Below, piece after piece: positions 29,363 through 37,677 of a stretch of 64,000 bases of DNA. The notes under the pieces are model-generated. The model was not told the DNA's origin. It saw nothing but the letters and a program-made list of their open reading frames with translations, and did not search any database. This DNA comes from Azospirillum sp. (GTDB lineage: Bacteria > Pseudomonadota > Alphaproteobacteria > Azospirillales > Azospirillaceae), in NCBI GenBank assembly GCA_027486405.1, contig JAIXPD010000047.1:62001-126000 (forward strand). The letters run 5' to 3'. The position numbers were made by a program, and so were the translations under genes. Position 1 is the stretch's first letter, and the number at the start of each line of letters is the position of its first letter.

Positions 29363-30037
29363 ATGCGCAGGATGTCCGCTGGTGCCCGGGTCGGGCTGAT
29401 GGTGATCGGGTTGGTCGTGCCGGTGGCTCCGGCGGCGGGGCAGGGCGCTGCGGCGGTTCCGTCGGCGGTCCCGTTGCAGCCCAATCCCAGCGAATGCGAG
29501 ATTCAGGCCGCGTTGCTGGGTGTGGTTGGGTCTGGTTGCCCGCCGATCCATCTGCAACGCCCGCCCGCCCCGCCGCCCGCCGTCGCGGTTCCGCTGTCCA
29601 CCCCCACGGCGTCCCCCGTTCCACCCGCCGCCGCTGCGCCCGGGACGCTGACGGTCCCGAAGGATTCCGCCCCGATGGAGGTGGCCAAGCCGGTCTTGAA
29701 GGCCGCCTTCCGGGTCGAGTTTGATTTCAACTCCACCGTCATACGCCCCGAATCGCGGGTGATTCTGGACCGGGTGGCGGCGGTGATGAGCGCGCCCGCC
29801 GCCGGGGCCATCCGGTTTCGCGTGATCGGCCACACCGACGCGGTGGGCGGCGACGCGGCCAACCTTGCCCTGTCCGAACGCCGGGCGCTGGCGGTGGTCG
29901 CCTACCTCACCGGCCAGCACGGCATCGCCGCCAACCGCCTGGAAGCGACCGGGCGCGGGATGCGGGAATTGCTGTTGCCCGACCAGCCAACGGCGGCGGC
30001 GAACCGGCGGGTGGAGATCGTGAATCTTGGGGAATGA
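29363..30037 (+). CDS. OmpA-family periplasmic/outer-membrane protein
   Basis: A 224-residue exported protein. The N-terminal signal peptide (about 1-28) is followed by a low-complexity Pro/Ala linker (about 45-105) and an OmpA C-terminal domain (about 118-222). That domain shows FDFNSTVIRPESRVILDRVA, VIGHTDAVGGDAANLALSERRA and NRRVEIVNL, the motifs that bind meso-diaminopimelate in peptidoglycan. There is no beta-barrel or MotB-like membrane stator, so it is probably a peptidoglycan-associated anchor. ATG 29363 is used; ATG 29372 is equally possible. It is divergent from the TRAP binding protein, and its 3' side is a repeat region. Confidence 0.85.
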   Translation: MRRMSAGARVGLMVIGLVVPVAPAAGQGAAAVPSAVPLQPNPSECEIQAALLGVVGSGCPPIHLQRPPAPPPAVAVPLSTPTASPVPPAAAAPGTLTVPKDSAPMEVAKPVLKAAFRVEFDFNSTVIRPESRVILDRVAAVMSAPAAGAIRFRVIGHTDAVGGDAANLALSERRALAVVAYLTGQHGIAANRLEATGRGMRELLLPDQPTAAANRRVEIVNLGE

Positions 30038-30057
30038 GGGAGGGGGTGGGAGGTAGG

Positions 30058-30398
30058 AGGGTTTTGACACAGATGAACACAGATAAACACAGATGAAAAT
30101 AAGATGAAATCGTGAATTTGACCTTTTTATGGGGGAAATTGCAGATTGAAATCGAATAATTCCGATTCATTTAATAATAAAGGATTAAAATTTTATATTT
30201 TATAGCGCCGCGCTCAAAACATGAAAAAGTCCACGGCGCTCTGTGCTTTTTTTGTCGAGCATCTTCGCGCATCAAATCGATCCCGATTTAATGCGATCTA
30301 CTCTAAAGTCAATAAATCATCATCGGCAATTTCTCATGGTTTGGATCATTAAAAATCGACGTTCATCTGTGTTCATCTGTGTTCATCTGTGTCAAAAA
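30058..30398. repeat. AT-rich repeat island flanked by inverted CACAGATGAA arrays
   Basis: The left end holds three near-identical tandem units of CACAGATGAA (one reads CACAGATAAA) after TTTTGA; the right end holds three units of the exact reverse complement ending in CAAAAAACCC. The roughly 270 bp between them is unusually AT-rich, has no gene, and contains a full copy of the 105-bp repeat. Tandem CTGTGTTCAT-type repeats are known as dispersed elements in many bacteria. Confidence 0.75.
30204..30307 (+). repeat. 105-bp repeat family, copy 1
   Basis: Starts with the hairpin AGCGCCGCG/CACGGCGCT, continues through the core ATCTTCGCGCATCAAATCGA, and ends CTCTAAAG. It matches 63203-63310 over its whole length with scattered substitutions. 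Confidence 0.8.
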
Positions 30399-30434
30399 AC
30401 CCACATCCCAGCCCCCACACTCCCCCCAGTCCCC

Positions 30435-31220
30435 TCACCCCCCAGCGTCCTCCCAGCCCCAGCGCTCCCATGCGCCGTCGAGGAAGGCGGTCAGGCGTGC
30501 GCCGCCGGGCAGGCCGTGGCAGGACAGCAGCGATGGGGCGACCCGGCCGCCGCCGCGCGTCCACCACAGGCTTGACAGGCCCGACAGCGGCCCGGCCAGG
30601 CGCTCCACCATGGCGACGGAGGCCGGGTGGACGCGTTCCGGTTCCGGGCGGCCCAGAATGGCGAGGCGGGCGGGCAAGCCTTCCACATCGGCCCCGGCGC
30701 GGCAGGCGTCGTCGGCCACCGCTTCGGCGCGGGTGAACCACGCGGCGCAGGCGGCCGGGGCGGCGGCCAATGCGACGTCGTCGGGCAGGGTGGCGGCCAG
30801 GGTGAAGGGGTAGAGCCGCCCGACGCGGTCGGCGCTGGGCATCAACAGGCCAACCAGCGGGGTGTCACCGCACAGCCCGGCGGACAGGGCGAAGCGCCAC
30901 ACCGGCGCGGCGGCGAAGGCGCGCTCCCAGGCCCCGCCCAGGCCGCGCCCGGCCTCGGCCAGCGCGCGGGCCAGCCAATCGTCCCACGGGTCGAGCACCT
31001 CACGCGGCAAGCCATGACCGACGAAATCGCCGCGCGCGGGCAGCTTGCCGTGGAAGCCGACGCCGTAAAAACCGCCGCGCGGGTAGTGGTTGCGGGCGTA
31101 GGCGTCGTGGCGGCTGGCCGGGGCCATGGGCCGGGGATGGGTGGCGGGAACCGTCCAGCGACCGGCGGGCGCGCGCAGGCCCAGATCCAGGCCCAGATCC
31201 AGGCTCAAGTCCAGGCTCAT
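30435..31220 (-). CDS. tagF: Type VI secretion-associated protein TagF (ImpM family)
   Basis: A 261-residue cytoplasmic protein of the TagF/DUF2094 family, known in other bacteria as a post-translational regulator that represses type VI firing. It shows GGFYGVGFHGKLPARGDFVG, DPWDDWLARALAEAG, WRFALSAGLCGD and GLLMPSADRVGRLYPFTLAA, the core family signatures. The ATG overlaps the tssM stop codon (ATGA), so it is translationally coupled. The first 16 codons consist of tandem 12-bp units that give a repeating SLDLSLDLGLDLGL-type leader absent from the family core. No PppA or PpkA partner is present here. Confidence 0.88.
   Translation of the reverse strand: MSLDLSLDLGLDLGLRAPAGRWTVPATHPRPMAPASRHDAYARNHYPRGGFYGVGFHGKLPARGDFVGHGLPREVLDPWDDWLARALAEAGRGLGGAWERAFAAAPVWRFALSAGLCGDTPLVGLLMPSADRVGRLYPFTLAATLPDDVALAAAPAACAAWFTRAEAVADDACRAGADVEGLPARLAILGRPEPERVHPASVAMVERLAGPLSGLSSLWWTRGGGRVAPSLLSCHGLPGGARLTAFLDGAWERWGWEDAGG
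31176..31220. repeat. 12-bp tandem repeat at the start of tagF
   Basis: CAGGCCCAGATC is present twice in tandem, followed by a variant copy and a partial copy that runs into the tagF start codon. Copy-number change would lengthen or shorten the N-terminus in frame. Confidence 0.7.
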
Positions 31221-33253
31221 GGGCGGGACGGCTGGTTTTGGGCCAGCACCTCGTTCACGCGGTTGACCAGCGCCTCGTCCACCGGGATCGGGGCGAAGCC
31301 GATCTCGAACAGCGCGGCGAGGTGGTCGCCCAGCGCCCGGCGGCGGCCGTCGTTGGCGGGACCGGCCAGCGTGCGTTGCCAATCAATGGCCAGCCATTCG
31401 GCGAAATAGGCCGAATCCATCGGCTCCTCCCCACCGACCATGCGGTAGGCGCGCAGGGCCAGCCGCAGGATGTCGGGCCGCGCCCAGTTGGTGCGCAACT
31501 GCTCCTCCAGCCGCAGCACCAGCCGGGCGAGGAACAGGGTGCGCAAGGCGCGCTGGTAGGCCAGATCGGCGGGCGGGGCCAGCCGGTTGCCCTGATACAG
31601 CCCGCCCGCCAGACCGGCGGAGGCCCAGCGCCCGCGTTCGGCGTAGCCCATCGGCAGCGCGCGCAGGGCGTCCAGCGCGGGCAGGATGGCGGCGGCGTCG
31701 GTGTCGTCCACCCGCGTCAGGGCGCGCGGCGGTGTGTTGAGCGGGCGCAACGCCTCCTCCACCCCGGCGGCGGCGGCGTTGGCGCGGTCCAGCAGCGCGG
31801 CGTTGCCGCCGTAGCTGTAGAGCCAGAAGGCCCCCAGCAGCAGCCCGGCGGCCAGCGCCCCGCCCAGCGACAGGATGGTGCGGCGGCGGCGCGCCTGCTC
31901 CAACGCGCCGTCCACCCCGGCGAGGTTGGCCTCGGGAAACACGACGTCGGGCAGCAGTCGGTCGAGGAAATAGGTGTCGCCGTCGGCGTCCGGGACCAGC
32001 GGGCCGGGGCGTCCGCGCACCGCCTGCGTGGCGCTGGTCAGATAGACGCCGCGCAGCCGGGGGGCGGCTCCCTCCGCCCCCGCCGTGTCGGGGGAAAAGG
32101 CGGTGTCGATCAGGTCGGCCAGCGCCGGTTCCAGCTCGGCGATGCGCAACGGAAAGGCGAAGGCGGCGGAGCGGCGTTGGATGTCCGGCTCCTGGTGCAG
32201 GCGGTCGAGCAGCCATTCGTCCAGCCGCCGGATCAGCCCGGCGAACAGGCCGTGGAAGGCGGGCAGCGGCCCGGTCAACGCCTCCTCGGCGGGGAAGGTC
32301 ATGCCCCAAATCTGGGCACGGCCCGCGCGGTCGAGCGGGTCGAAGAAGGTGGCGAAGCCCTCCACCAGATCGGCCTTGGTCAACACCACATAAACCGGGG
32401 CGCGCACGCCCAGTTGCGCCCGCAGCTCGCCCAGGCGCTGGCGCAGGGCGGTGGCGTGGGCGCGGCGTTCGGTGGTGCTCCACTGCGCCAGATCGGGCAG
32501 GCTGAGCGTCACCAGCACGCCGTTGGCCGGTTGGCGCGGTCGGTGCTCCTTCAACAGATCGAGCAGGCCCGACCACACCCGGCCATCGACGGCGCGGCGG
32601 CTGTCCTGCGTGGTGTAGCGCCCGGCGGTGTCGATCAGCACGGCGCGGTCGGTGAACCACCAGTCGCAATTGCGGGTCCCACCCAGATTGGCGATGGGTT
32701 CGGCGATGTCGGTGTCGGCCAGCGGCGCGCCCAAACGGGCGTTGGCCAGCGCGGTGGATTTGCCCGACCCCGGCGCGCCGATCACCAGATACCAGGGCAG
32801 TTGATAGAGGTAACGCCCGGTCCAACCCGCGCCGAAACGCTGGGTCTTCAGCCGCGCCAACACGGCGTCGAGCCGCTGGCGCACGGTCCCGATCTCGTCC
32901 AGCGAGGCGCGCAGCTCCGGGTCATGGGCGGCGGCCAGCGCCTCCACCAGCCGGGCGTTGGCCGCGCGCTCGCGGGCGTCGATCAGGCGGTTCACAGCGA
33001 CCCACCCGGCCAGCGCGGCTAGCAGCGGCAGCAGCCGCACCGACCAATCGGTGTCGGCCAGATGCGGAACCACCAGCCAGCCGATCACCCCCAGCAGGGC
33101 GGCCCCGGCCAGCGACACGCCCCAGCGCACCCGCGCGGGCAGCGGCGCGCCCATGGACGCCAGGCCCGGGCGGGTCCCGCGCCCGCGCAGCCGCGCCAGC
33201 GTGGGTTTGGGCAGGAGGGAGCGTTTCGGGTGGGGCTGGGTTGGCCGTTGCAT
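31217..33253 (-). CDS. tssM: Type VI secretion membrane-complex protein TssM (IcmF), short form
   Basis: The inner-membrane channel component of type VI secretion. Two membrane helices lie near residues 45-64 and 72-88, and the cytoplasmic NTPase domain has Walker A VIGAPGSGKST near 158 and DTAGRYTT near 208. A third helix is near 460-480. Only about 195 residues follow it, whereas full-length TssM usually exceeds 1,100 residues and has a large periplasmic part that contacts the outer-membrane lipoprotein TssJ. The gene ends cleanly in an ATGA overlap with tagF, so this looks like an intrinsic short form or an old deletion, not a recent frameshift. ATG 33253 has AAGGGG upstream; GTG 33259 is in frame. 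Confidence 0.88.
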   Translation of the reverse strand: MQRPTQPHPKRSLLPKPTLARLRGRGTRPGLASMGAPLPARVRWGVSLAGAALLGVIGWLVVPHLADTDWSVRLLPLLAALAGWVAVNRLIDARERAANARLVEALAAAHDPELRASLDEIGTVRQRLDAVLARLKTQRFGAGWTGRYLYQLPWYLVIGAPGSGKSTALANARLGAPLADTDIAEPIANLGGTRNCDWWFTDRAVLIDTAGRYTTQDSRRAVDGRVWSGLLDLLKEHRPRQPANGVLVTLSLPDLAQWSTTERRAHATALRQRLGELRAQLGVRAPVYVVLTKADLVEGFATFFDPLDRAGRAQIWGMTFPAEEALTGPLPAFHGLFAGLIRRLDEWLLDRLHQEPDIQRRSAAFAFPLRIAELEPALADLIDTAFSPDTAGAEGAAPRLRGVYLTSATQAVRGRPGPLVPDADGDTYFLDRLLPDVVFPEANLAGVDGALEQARRRRTILSLGGALAAGLLLGAFWLYSYGGNAALLDRANAAAAGVEEALRPLNTPPRALTRVDDTDAAAILPALDALRALPMGYAERGRWASAGLAGGLYQGNRLAPPADLAYQRALRTLFLARLVLRLEEQLRTNWARPDILRLALRAYRMVGGEEPMDSAYFAEWLAIDWQRTLAGPANDGRRRALGDHLAALFEIGFAPIPVDEALVNRVNEVLAQNQPSRP

Positions 33254-33262
33254 CGCCACCCC

Positions 33263-34855
33263 TTACTGCGGGTACAGGCGGATGTCGATCCGCCGGTTGG
33301 TGTCGCGCCCGGCGGGCGTGTTGTTCAGGGCGATGGGTTCGCTGTCGGCTCGTCCCTCCGCCGTCAAACGGTTGGGGCCGACGCTGCGTTCCAACAGCTT
33401 GCGCACCGCGTCGGCCCGCGCGTCGGTCAGGCTCTGGGCGCTGGGGAAACGGCCGGTGCGTGGCGTCTGGTCGTCGGTGTGGGCCACCACCATGACATGG
33501 CCGGATTCCGGGGCCAGCGCCTGCCCGACGCGGTCGACGATGGCGCGGTGGCGGGCCTTCACCACCTCGCTGCCGGTGGCGAACATGGCGGCGGCGGGGA
33601 TGCGGATGACCAGCGCGCCGTCTTCCCCGGCCAACACCTCCACCGCGTTGCTGCGGATTTCCGGGGTCAGTTGGCCGGTGACGCGGGCGATCAGGGCGGG
33701 GCCGGCGGTGGGCGGCGGCGGCGGGGCGAGTCGGGCGATCTCGATCGGGCCGTCGGGCAGCAGGGCCGACAGCCGGGCGACCACCGGCTCCGCCTGCCGG
33801 GCCAGGGAGGCCGACAATTGGCCGTAGAGCAGCGCCAGCGCCACCCCCACGGCGGCCCAGGCGATCCAGGACGGGACCGTCACGCCCAGCGGGCGGAACC
33901 GTTCGGTCAGGCCGCGCCAGGACGGCGACAAAGCGGGGTCGCGGTCGCCGCGCGCCCGCCGCAGGATGCGGTAGAGTTCGTCGCGCAGATGGGCCAGATC
34001 ATGCGCGCCGCGCGGCTTGTCGCGGTATTTGCCCTCAAAGCCCAGCGACAGGCAGGCGTAGAACAGCTCCAACTCGCGCAGATGCAGGCGGGGATCGCCC
34101 AGCATGGTGTCGAGCAGGTCGAACAGCCGGTCGGGTCCGCCCGCCTCCGGATCGATGCGGTCGGCCACCCCCTCCTGCGCCCAGACGCTGCGAGGCCCCC
34201 AGGGCGTGGCCCGCACCACGTCATCCAGCGTGACGCACAGGGCGAAGCGGGCGACCCGCAACTCCTCCGGCGCCAGCCCGGCGGCGGCCCCGTCGCTGTC
34301 GAAGCGGCGCAGGGTGGACAGCGCCAGGTCGCGGGCGCCGTCGGGATCCTCGTGGGTGGCGCGGTCGCGCAGGGCGGCGGCGAGCGCCAGCGCCGGGGCG
34401 GCGGCGCTCAACAGCGGATTCAGCGCCTCGCGCAACCGCTGTTCGGGCAGGAACAGGGCGGCCTTGGCCGGGGCGGCGGGCTGTGCGGCCGGTGGGGCGT
34501 GGTGGGGGGAGGCGGCTTCCGCTGGGGCGGGCGTCACCGGCGCGGTCGGTGAGGTGGCCGGTGGGGTGGCCAGAGGGACGGACGGGGCCGGTCGGGGGCC
34601 GAAGCCGGGGCGGATCGCCTTCAGCGGGGCCGGGCCAAGATGCGGGCGGTCGCTGGGCGGCGGCGGATCGGCGGGTGGTTGATCCGGGCCGGGCGGATTG
34701 GCGGGCGCGTCGAAGGCGGGGGAGCGGGTGGTCAGGAAGGCGGGTGGCGGGCGTTGGCCAAAGCGCGGTTCGCGGCGCGGCCCGTCGGGCGACTCCCCGT
34801 CCCGCCGGGATTCAAACCACGGCTCTCCAGTCCCGAAACGGTCGTCCACCCCCAT
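33263..34855 (-). CDS. tssL: Type VI secretion protein TssL (DotU family) with C-terminal OmpA domain
   Basis: A 530-residue membrane-complex partner of TssM. The first 140 residues are Pro/Ala/Arg-rich and disordered. The DotU domain follows (about 140-320) with ALCVTLDDVV and ELFYACLSLGFEGKYR, its diagnostic motifs. One membrane helix lies near 330-350 (WIAWAAVGVALALLYGQL), then comes a periplasmic OmpA/MotB-like domain (about 400-530) with VVAHTDDQ and NRRIDIRLYPQ, which binds peptidoglycan. TssL fused to OmpA is a known variant. ATG 34855 starts a peptide with GGGGACG upstream. tssM follows 10 bp later. Confidence 0.9.
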   Translation of the reverse strand: MGVDDRFGTGEPWFESRRDGESPDGPRREPRFGQRPPPAFLTTRSPAFDAPANPPGPDQPPADPPPPSDRPHLGPAPLKAIRPGFGPRPAPSVPLATPPATSPTAPVTPAPAEAASPHHAPPAAQPAAPAKAALFLPEQRLREALNPLLSAAAPALALAAALRDRATHEDPDGARDLALSTLRRFDSDGAAAGLAPEELRVARFALCVTLDDVVRATPWGPRSVWAQEGVADRIDPEAGGPDRLFDLLDTMLGDPRLHLRELELFYACLSLGFEGKYRDKPRGAHDLAHLRDELYRILRRARGDRDPALSPSWRGLTERFRPLGVTVPSWIAWAAVGVALALLYGQLSASLARQAEPVVARLSALLPDGPIEIARLAPPPPPTAGPALIARVTGQLTPEIRSNAVEVLAGEDGALVIRIPAAAMFATGSEVVKARHRAIVDRVGQALAPESGHVMVVAHTDDQTPRTGRFPSAQSLTDARADAVRKLLERSVGPNRLTAEGRADSEPIALNNTPAGRDTNRRIDIRLYPQ

Positions 34856-35028
34856 CGTCCCCGGTCTTCCCCTGCGCAGCGCCCAAACCCGATCGAGCAA
34901 GAGGCCCAATCGAGCAAGAGGTATAGCAGGCCCGCCCCGGCGGTGAAATCCATCCGCGTCGCCGCAGCCCGACAATTGGCCCGGCCCTTGCGATGCGGTC
35001 CGCGTTCGTTCCACCAACGGAGACGCTG

Positions 35029-35283
35029 ATGCCGAAATTCGACCTCTACGTCGTAAGACCCCCCGCCGGAATGGCGACCGTGACCGCCATTCCCGAAGGA
35101 AAACAGAAGCAATCGGAAGTCACTCTGCGCAACCTCAGCCGGTCGGGCTGCATGGTCAAGTCGCTGGGTGACATTGATTTGTCGTTCGTCAAGAAATCGG
35201 AGGCGCAAATCAAGATCGAGTTCGCCATTCGCACCATGTTTGCGGCCTCGTCCTACAAGCCGCCGGTGTCGATTGTCTGGTGA
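35029..35283 (+). CDS. Small hypothetical protein (84 aa), possibly PilZ-like
   Basis: An 84-residue soluble protein with a CGGAGA site before ATG 35029. It contains TLRNLSRSGCMV, which fits the N-x-S-x-x-G half of the PilZ cyclic-di-GMP motif, and an upstream EGKQKQSE stretch, but the RxxxR half is missing. If it is a PilZ relative it has lost ligand binding. It is divergent from tssL and convergent with kup, without other context. Most of the remaining sequence is beta-strand-like. Confidence 0.6.
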   Translation: MPKFDLYVVRPPAGMATVTAIPEGKQKQSEVTLRNLSRSGCMVKSLGDIDLSFVKKSEAQIKIEFAIRTMFAASSYKPPVSIVW

Positions 35284-35301
35284 GTGATGCGGAGGGACTT
35301 G

Positions 35302-35336
35302 CGCCCCGTCAGGCGGCAGTTTTTGCCGCCGGGGCG
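35302..35336. terminator. Hairpin terminator between convergent genes
   Basis: GCCCCG and CGGGGC enclose an inner GGCGGCA/TGCCGCC stem with a TTTT-containing loop, in the gap between the 84-aa gene and kup. It has no strong U-tract and probably serves both strands. Confidence 0.5.
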
Positions 35337-35479
35337 GTCCCGCCCGGCAACCTCTGACCAGCCCCGCAAGGCCGCTTCGATCCGGCGGGGCGTTCCACCA
35401 TGAGGAGGCGGAACCCCGCAACGGGCGTTCCGCCCCCCTCCCCAGACCGTGGAATGGTGTGGGGGGCGGCGAGTCGCGG

Positions 35480-37372
35480 TCAGATTTCCAACTGCATGCC
35501 CAACTCGACCACACGGTTCGGCGGGATGCAGAAATACTCCGACGGGCTGGCCGACAGCTTCGACAGGAAGATGAAGACCGGCTCCTGCCATTTCGGCAGG
35601 CCGTTGGTGTGGGTGGAGCGGATCAGCGTTTCGCGGCTGACAAAATAGGTGGTTTCCATCGGCTCGAACGGCAGGCCGGGGATCTTCTTCTTTTCCAGCG
35701 CGTTGGGAATGTCCGGCTCGTCCTTGAAGCCGAAATGCAGGATCAGCCGGTAGAAACCCGCCGAATAGGGTTTCAGCTCGAACCGCTGTTCGTCGGGCAC
35801 ATGGGGCACGTCGTCGATGTCCACGGTCAGCAGCACGACGCGTTGGTGCAGCACCTTGTAGTGCTTCATGCTGTGCAGCAGGCTGGGCGGCAGGCCGCGC
35901 GGGTTGCCGGTGAGGAACACCGCCGTTCCCGGCACGCGCTGGATCGAGCCGCCGCGCAGCCGTTCCAGCAGCGAATCCATCGGCAGCGCGTCTTCGGCCA
36001 GCCGCTTGCGCACCACCTCGCGCCCGGCGCGCCAGATCGCCATCAGCAGGAAGACCAGCGCGCCGATGACCAGCGGAAACCAACCGCCGTCTTCCACCTT
36101 GATGATGTTGGACAGGAAAAAGGCCGCGTCCACCGACAGGAAGATCAGGGCCGCCAACACCGCCTGCCACAGCGGCCAGCGCCCCAGCCCGCGCGCCACC
36201 TTGTAGGCCAGCAGGGTGGTGGCGACCATGGTTCCGGTGACGGCGATGCCATAGGCGGCGGCCAGATTGCTCGACGTCTTGAAGGTCAGCACCAGCGCCA
36301 CCACGCCGATCAACAGCACCCAGTTGATTTGCGGCATGTAGATCTGGCCCTTCTCGTGCTCGGAGGTGTGGCGCACCTCCATGCGCGGCAGATAGCGCAG
36401 ATGCATGGCCTGCAACGTCACCGAATAAGCCCCGGTGATGACCGCCTGACCGGCGATGACCGTGGCGGCGGTGGCCAGCAGCACCAGCGGCAATTGCGCC
36501 CAATCCGGGGCCAGATGGAAGAAGGGGTTCTCAATCGCCTCCGGCTCGCGCAGCAGCAAGGCCCCCTGGCCGAAATAGCACAGCAGCAGGGCGGGCAGGA
36601 CCAGCGCGAACCAGGCCAGCCGGATTGGCTTGCGCCCGAAATGCCCCATGTCGGCGTACAGCGCCTCGCCCCCCGTCACCGCCAGCACCACGGCCCCCAG
36701 CAGCAGGAAGCCTTTCCAGCCGTGGGTGGACAGCATCTCCACCGCGTGGCCCGGCCACACCGCGCCCAGCACCGCCGGGTATTGCACGATCTGGCTGACG
36801 CCCATCGTTCCCAGCACCAGGAACCACAGCATCATGACCGGGCCGAACAGCTTGCCGACCCGTTCGGTGCCAAAATTTTGCAGGACGAACAGCGCGACCA
36901 GGATCACCACGGTGATGGGGATGACGTACTCGTCGAACACCGGCTCGACGACCTTCAGCCCCTCCACCGCGCTCAACACCGAAATGGCGGGGGTGATGAG
37001 GCTGTCGCCGTAGAACAGGGCCGCCCCGGTGATGCCGATGGCCATCACCGCGCGCGTCCGCCGGTGGCCGGGCCGCATCCCGCGCAGCGCCAGCGCGGTG
37101 AGCGCCAGGATCCCGCCCTCGCCCTGGTTGTCGGCGCGCATCACGAAGACGACGTATTTGATCGTCACCGTGATGATGAGCGCCCAGAAAATCAGCGACA
37201 GCACGCCCAGGATGATGTGCGGCGACAGATCGAAGCCGCCGCCCTGGGTCAGGCATTCGCGCAGGGTGTAGAGGGGGCTGGTGCCGATGTCGCCATACAC
37301 GACGCCCAGCGCGCCCAGGGTCATGGCGCGCAGTTTGGCGGCGTGGTCGCGGTCGGTCATGCTGGCTTCCAT
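35480..37372 (-). CDS. kup: Potassium uptake protein Kup
   Basis: A 630-residue K+/H+ symporter of the KUP/HAK/KT family. It shows the N-terminal signature LGALGVVYGDIGTSPLYTLRE, about 12 membrane helices over the first 450 residues, GGEALYADMGHFGRKPIR, and a C-terminal cytoplasmic domain (about 460-630) ending VELGMQLEI. Length is typical. The ATG at 37372 has AGGA at good spacing; ATG 37360 is a second candidate. It brings K+ into the cell when other systems are limited. No regulator is adjacent. Confidence 0.95.
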   Translation of the reverse strand: MEASMTDRDHAAKLRAMTLGALGVVYGDIGTSPLYTLRECLTQGGGFDLSPHIILGVLSLIFWALIITVTIKYVVFVMRADNQGEGGILALTALALRGMRPGHRRTRAVMAIGITGAALFYGDSLITPAISVLSAVEGLKVVEPVFDEYVIPITVVILVALFVLQNFGTERVGKLFGPVMMLWFLVLGTMGVSQIVQYPAVLGAVWPGHAVEMLSTHGWKGFLLLGAVVLAVTGGEALYADMGHFGRKPIRLAWFALVLPALLLCYFGQGALLLREPEAIENPFFHLAPDWAQLPLVLLATAATVIAGQAVITGAYSVTLQAMHLRYLPRMEVRHTSEHEKGQIYMPQINWVLLIGVVALVLTFKTSSNLAAAYGIAVTGTMVATTLLAYKVARGLGRWPLWQAVLAALIFLSVDAAFFLSNIIKVEDGGWFPLVIGALVFLLMAIWRAGREVVRKRLAEDALPMDSLLERLRGGSIQRVPGTAVFLTGNPRGLPPSLLHSMKHYKVLHQRVVLLTVDIDDVPHVPDEQRFELKPYSAGFYRLILHFGFKDEPDIPNALEKKKIPGLPFEPMETTYFVSRETLIRSTHTNGLPKWQEPVFIFLSKLSASPSEYFCIPPNRVVELGMQLEI

Positions 37373-37677
37373 CGGCGGTCCTGTCGCTTGTCGCCCTTGG
37401 GGTGGCTGAGGCTGGTGGGCTGAATGTGTGGGCGTGGGTTTAGACTCCGATCCCTTATGCGGCGCTGCGGCGCAACGCAAGAACCGAATGGCGGCGGCGG
37501 AGTCTGGGGCGCTTGAGCGCGGATTCGGCAATCAAATCCTGAACGCGAGCAGGGTTTTTTCGCGCAAACAGTTCTTGGAATGGTTCTAGGGACAATCAGG
37601 GTTCGGAACCGTTGCATCGCCTTTGGCTAAATGCTTCCATTCAAACGCACACCGCGATGCATCCCGAGCCGGGGACC
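37373..37677. other. Divergent promoter region, kup and diguanylate cyclase
   Basis: About 300 bp. It includes a T-run (37555-37560) and a duplicated GTTCTTGGAATGGTTCTAG-like stretch. No confident -35/-10 pair and no gene were found. Confidence 0.45.
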
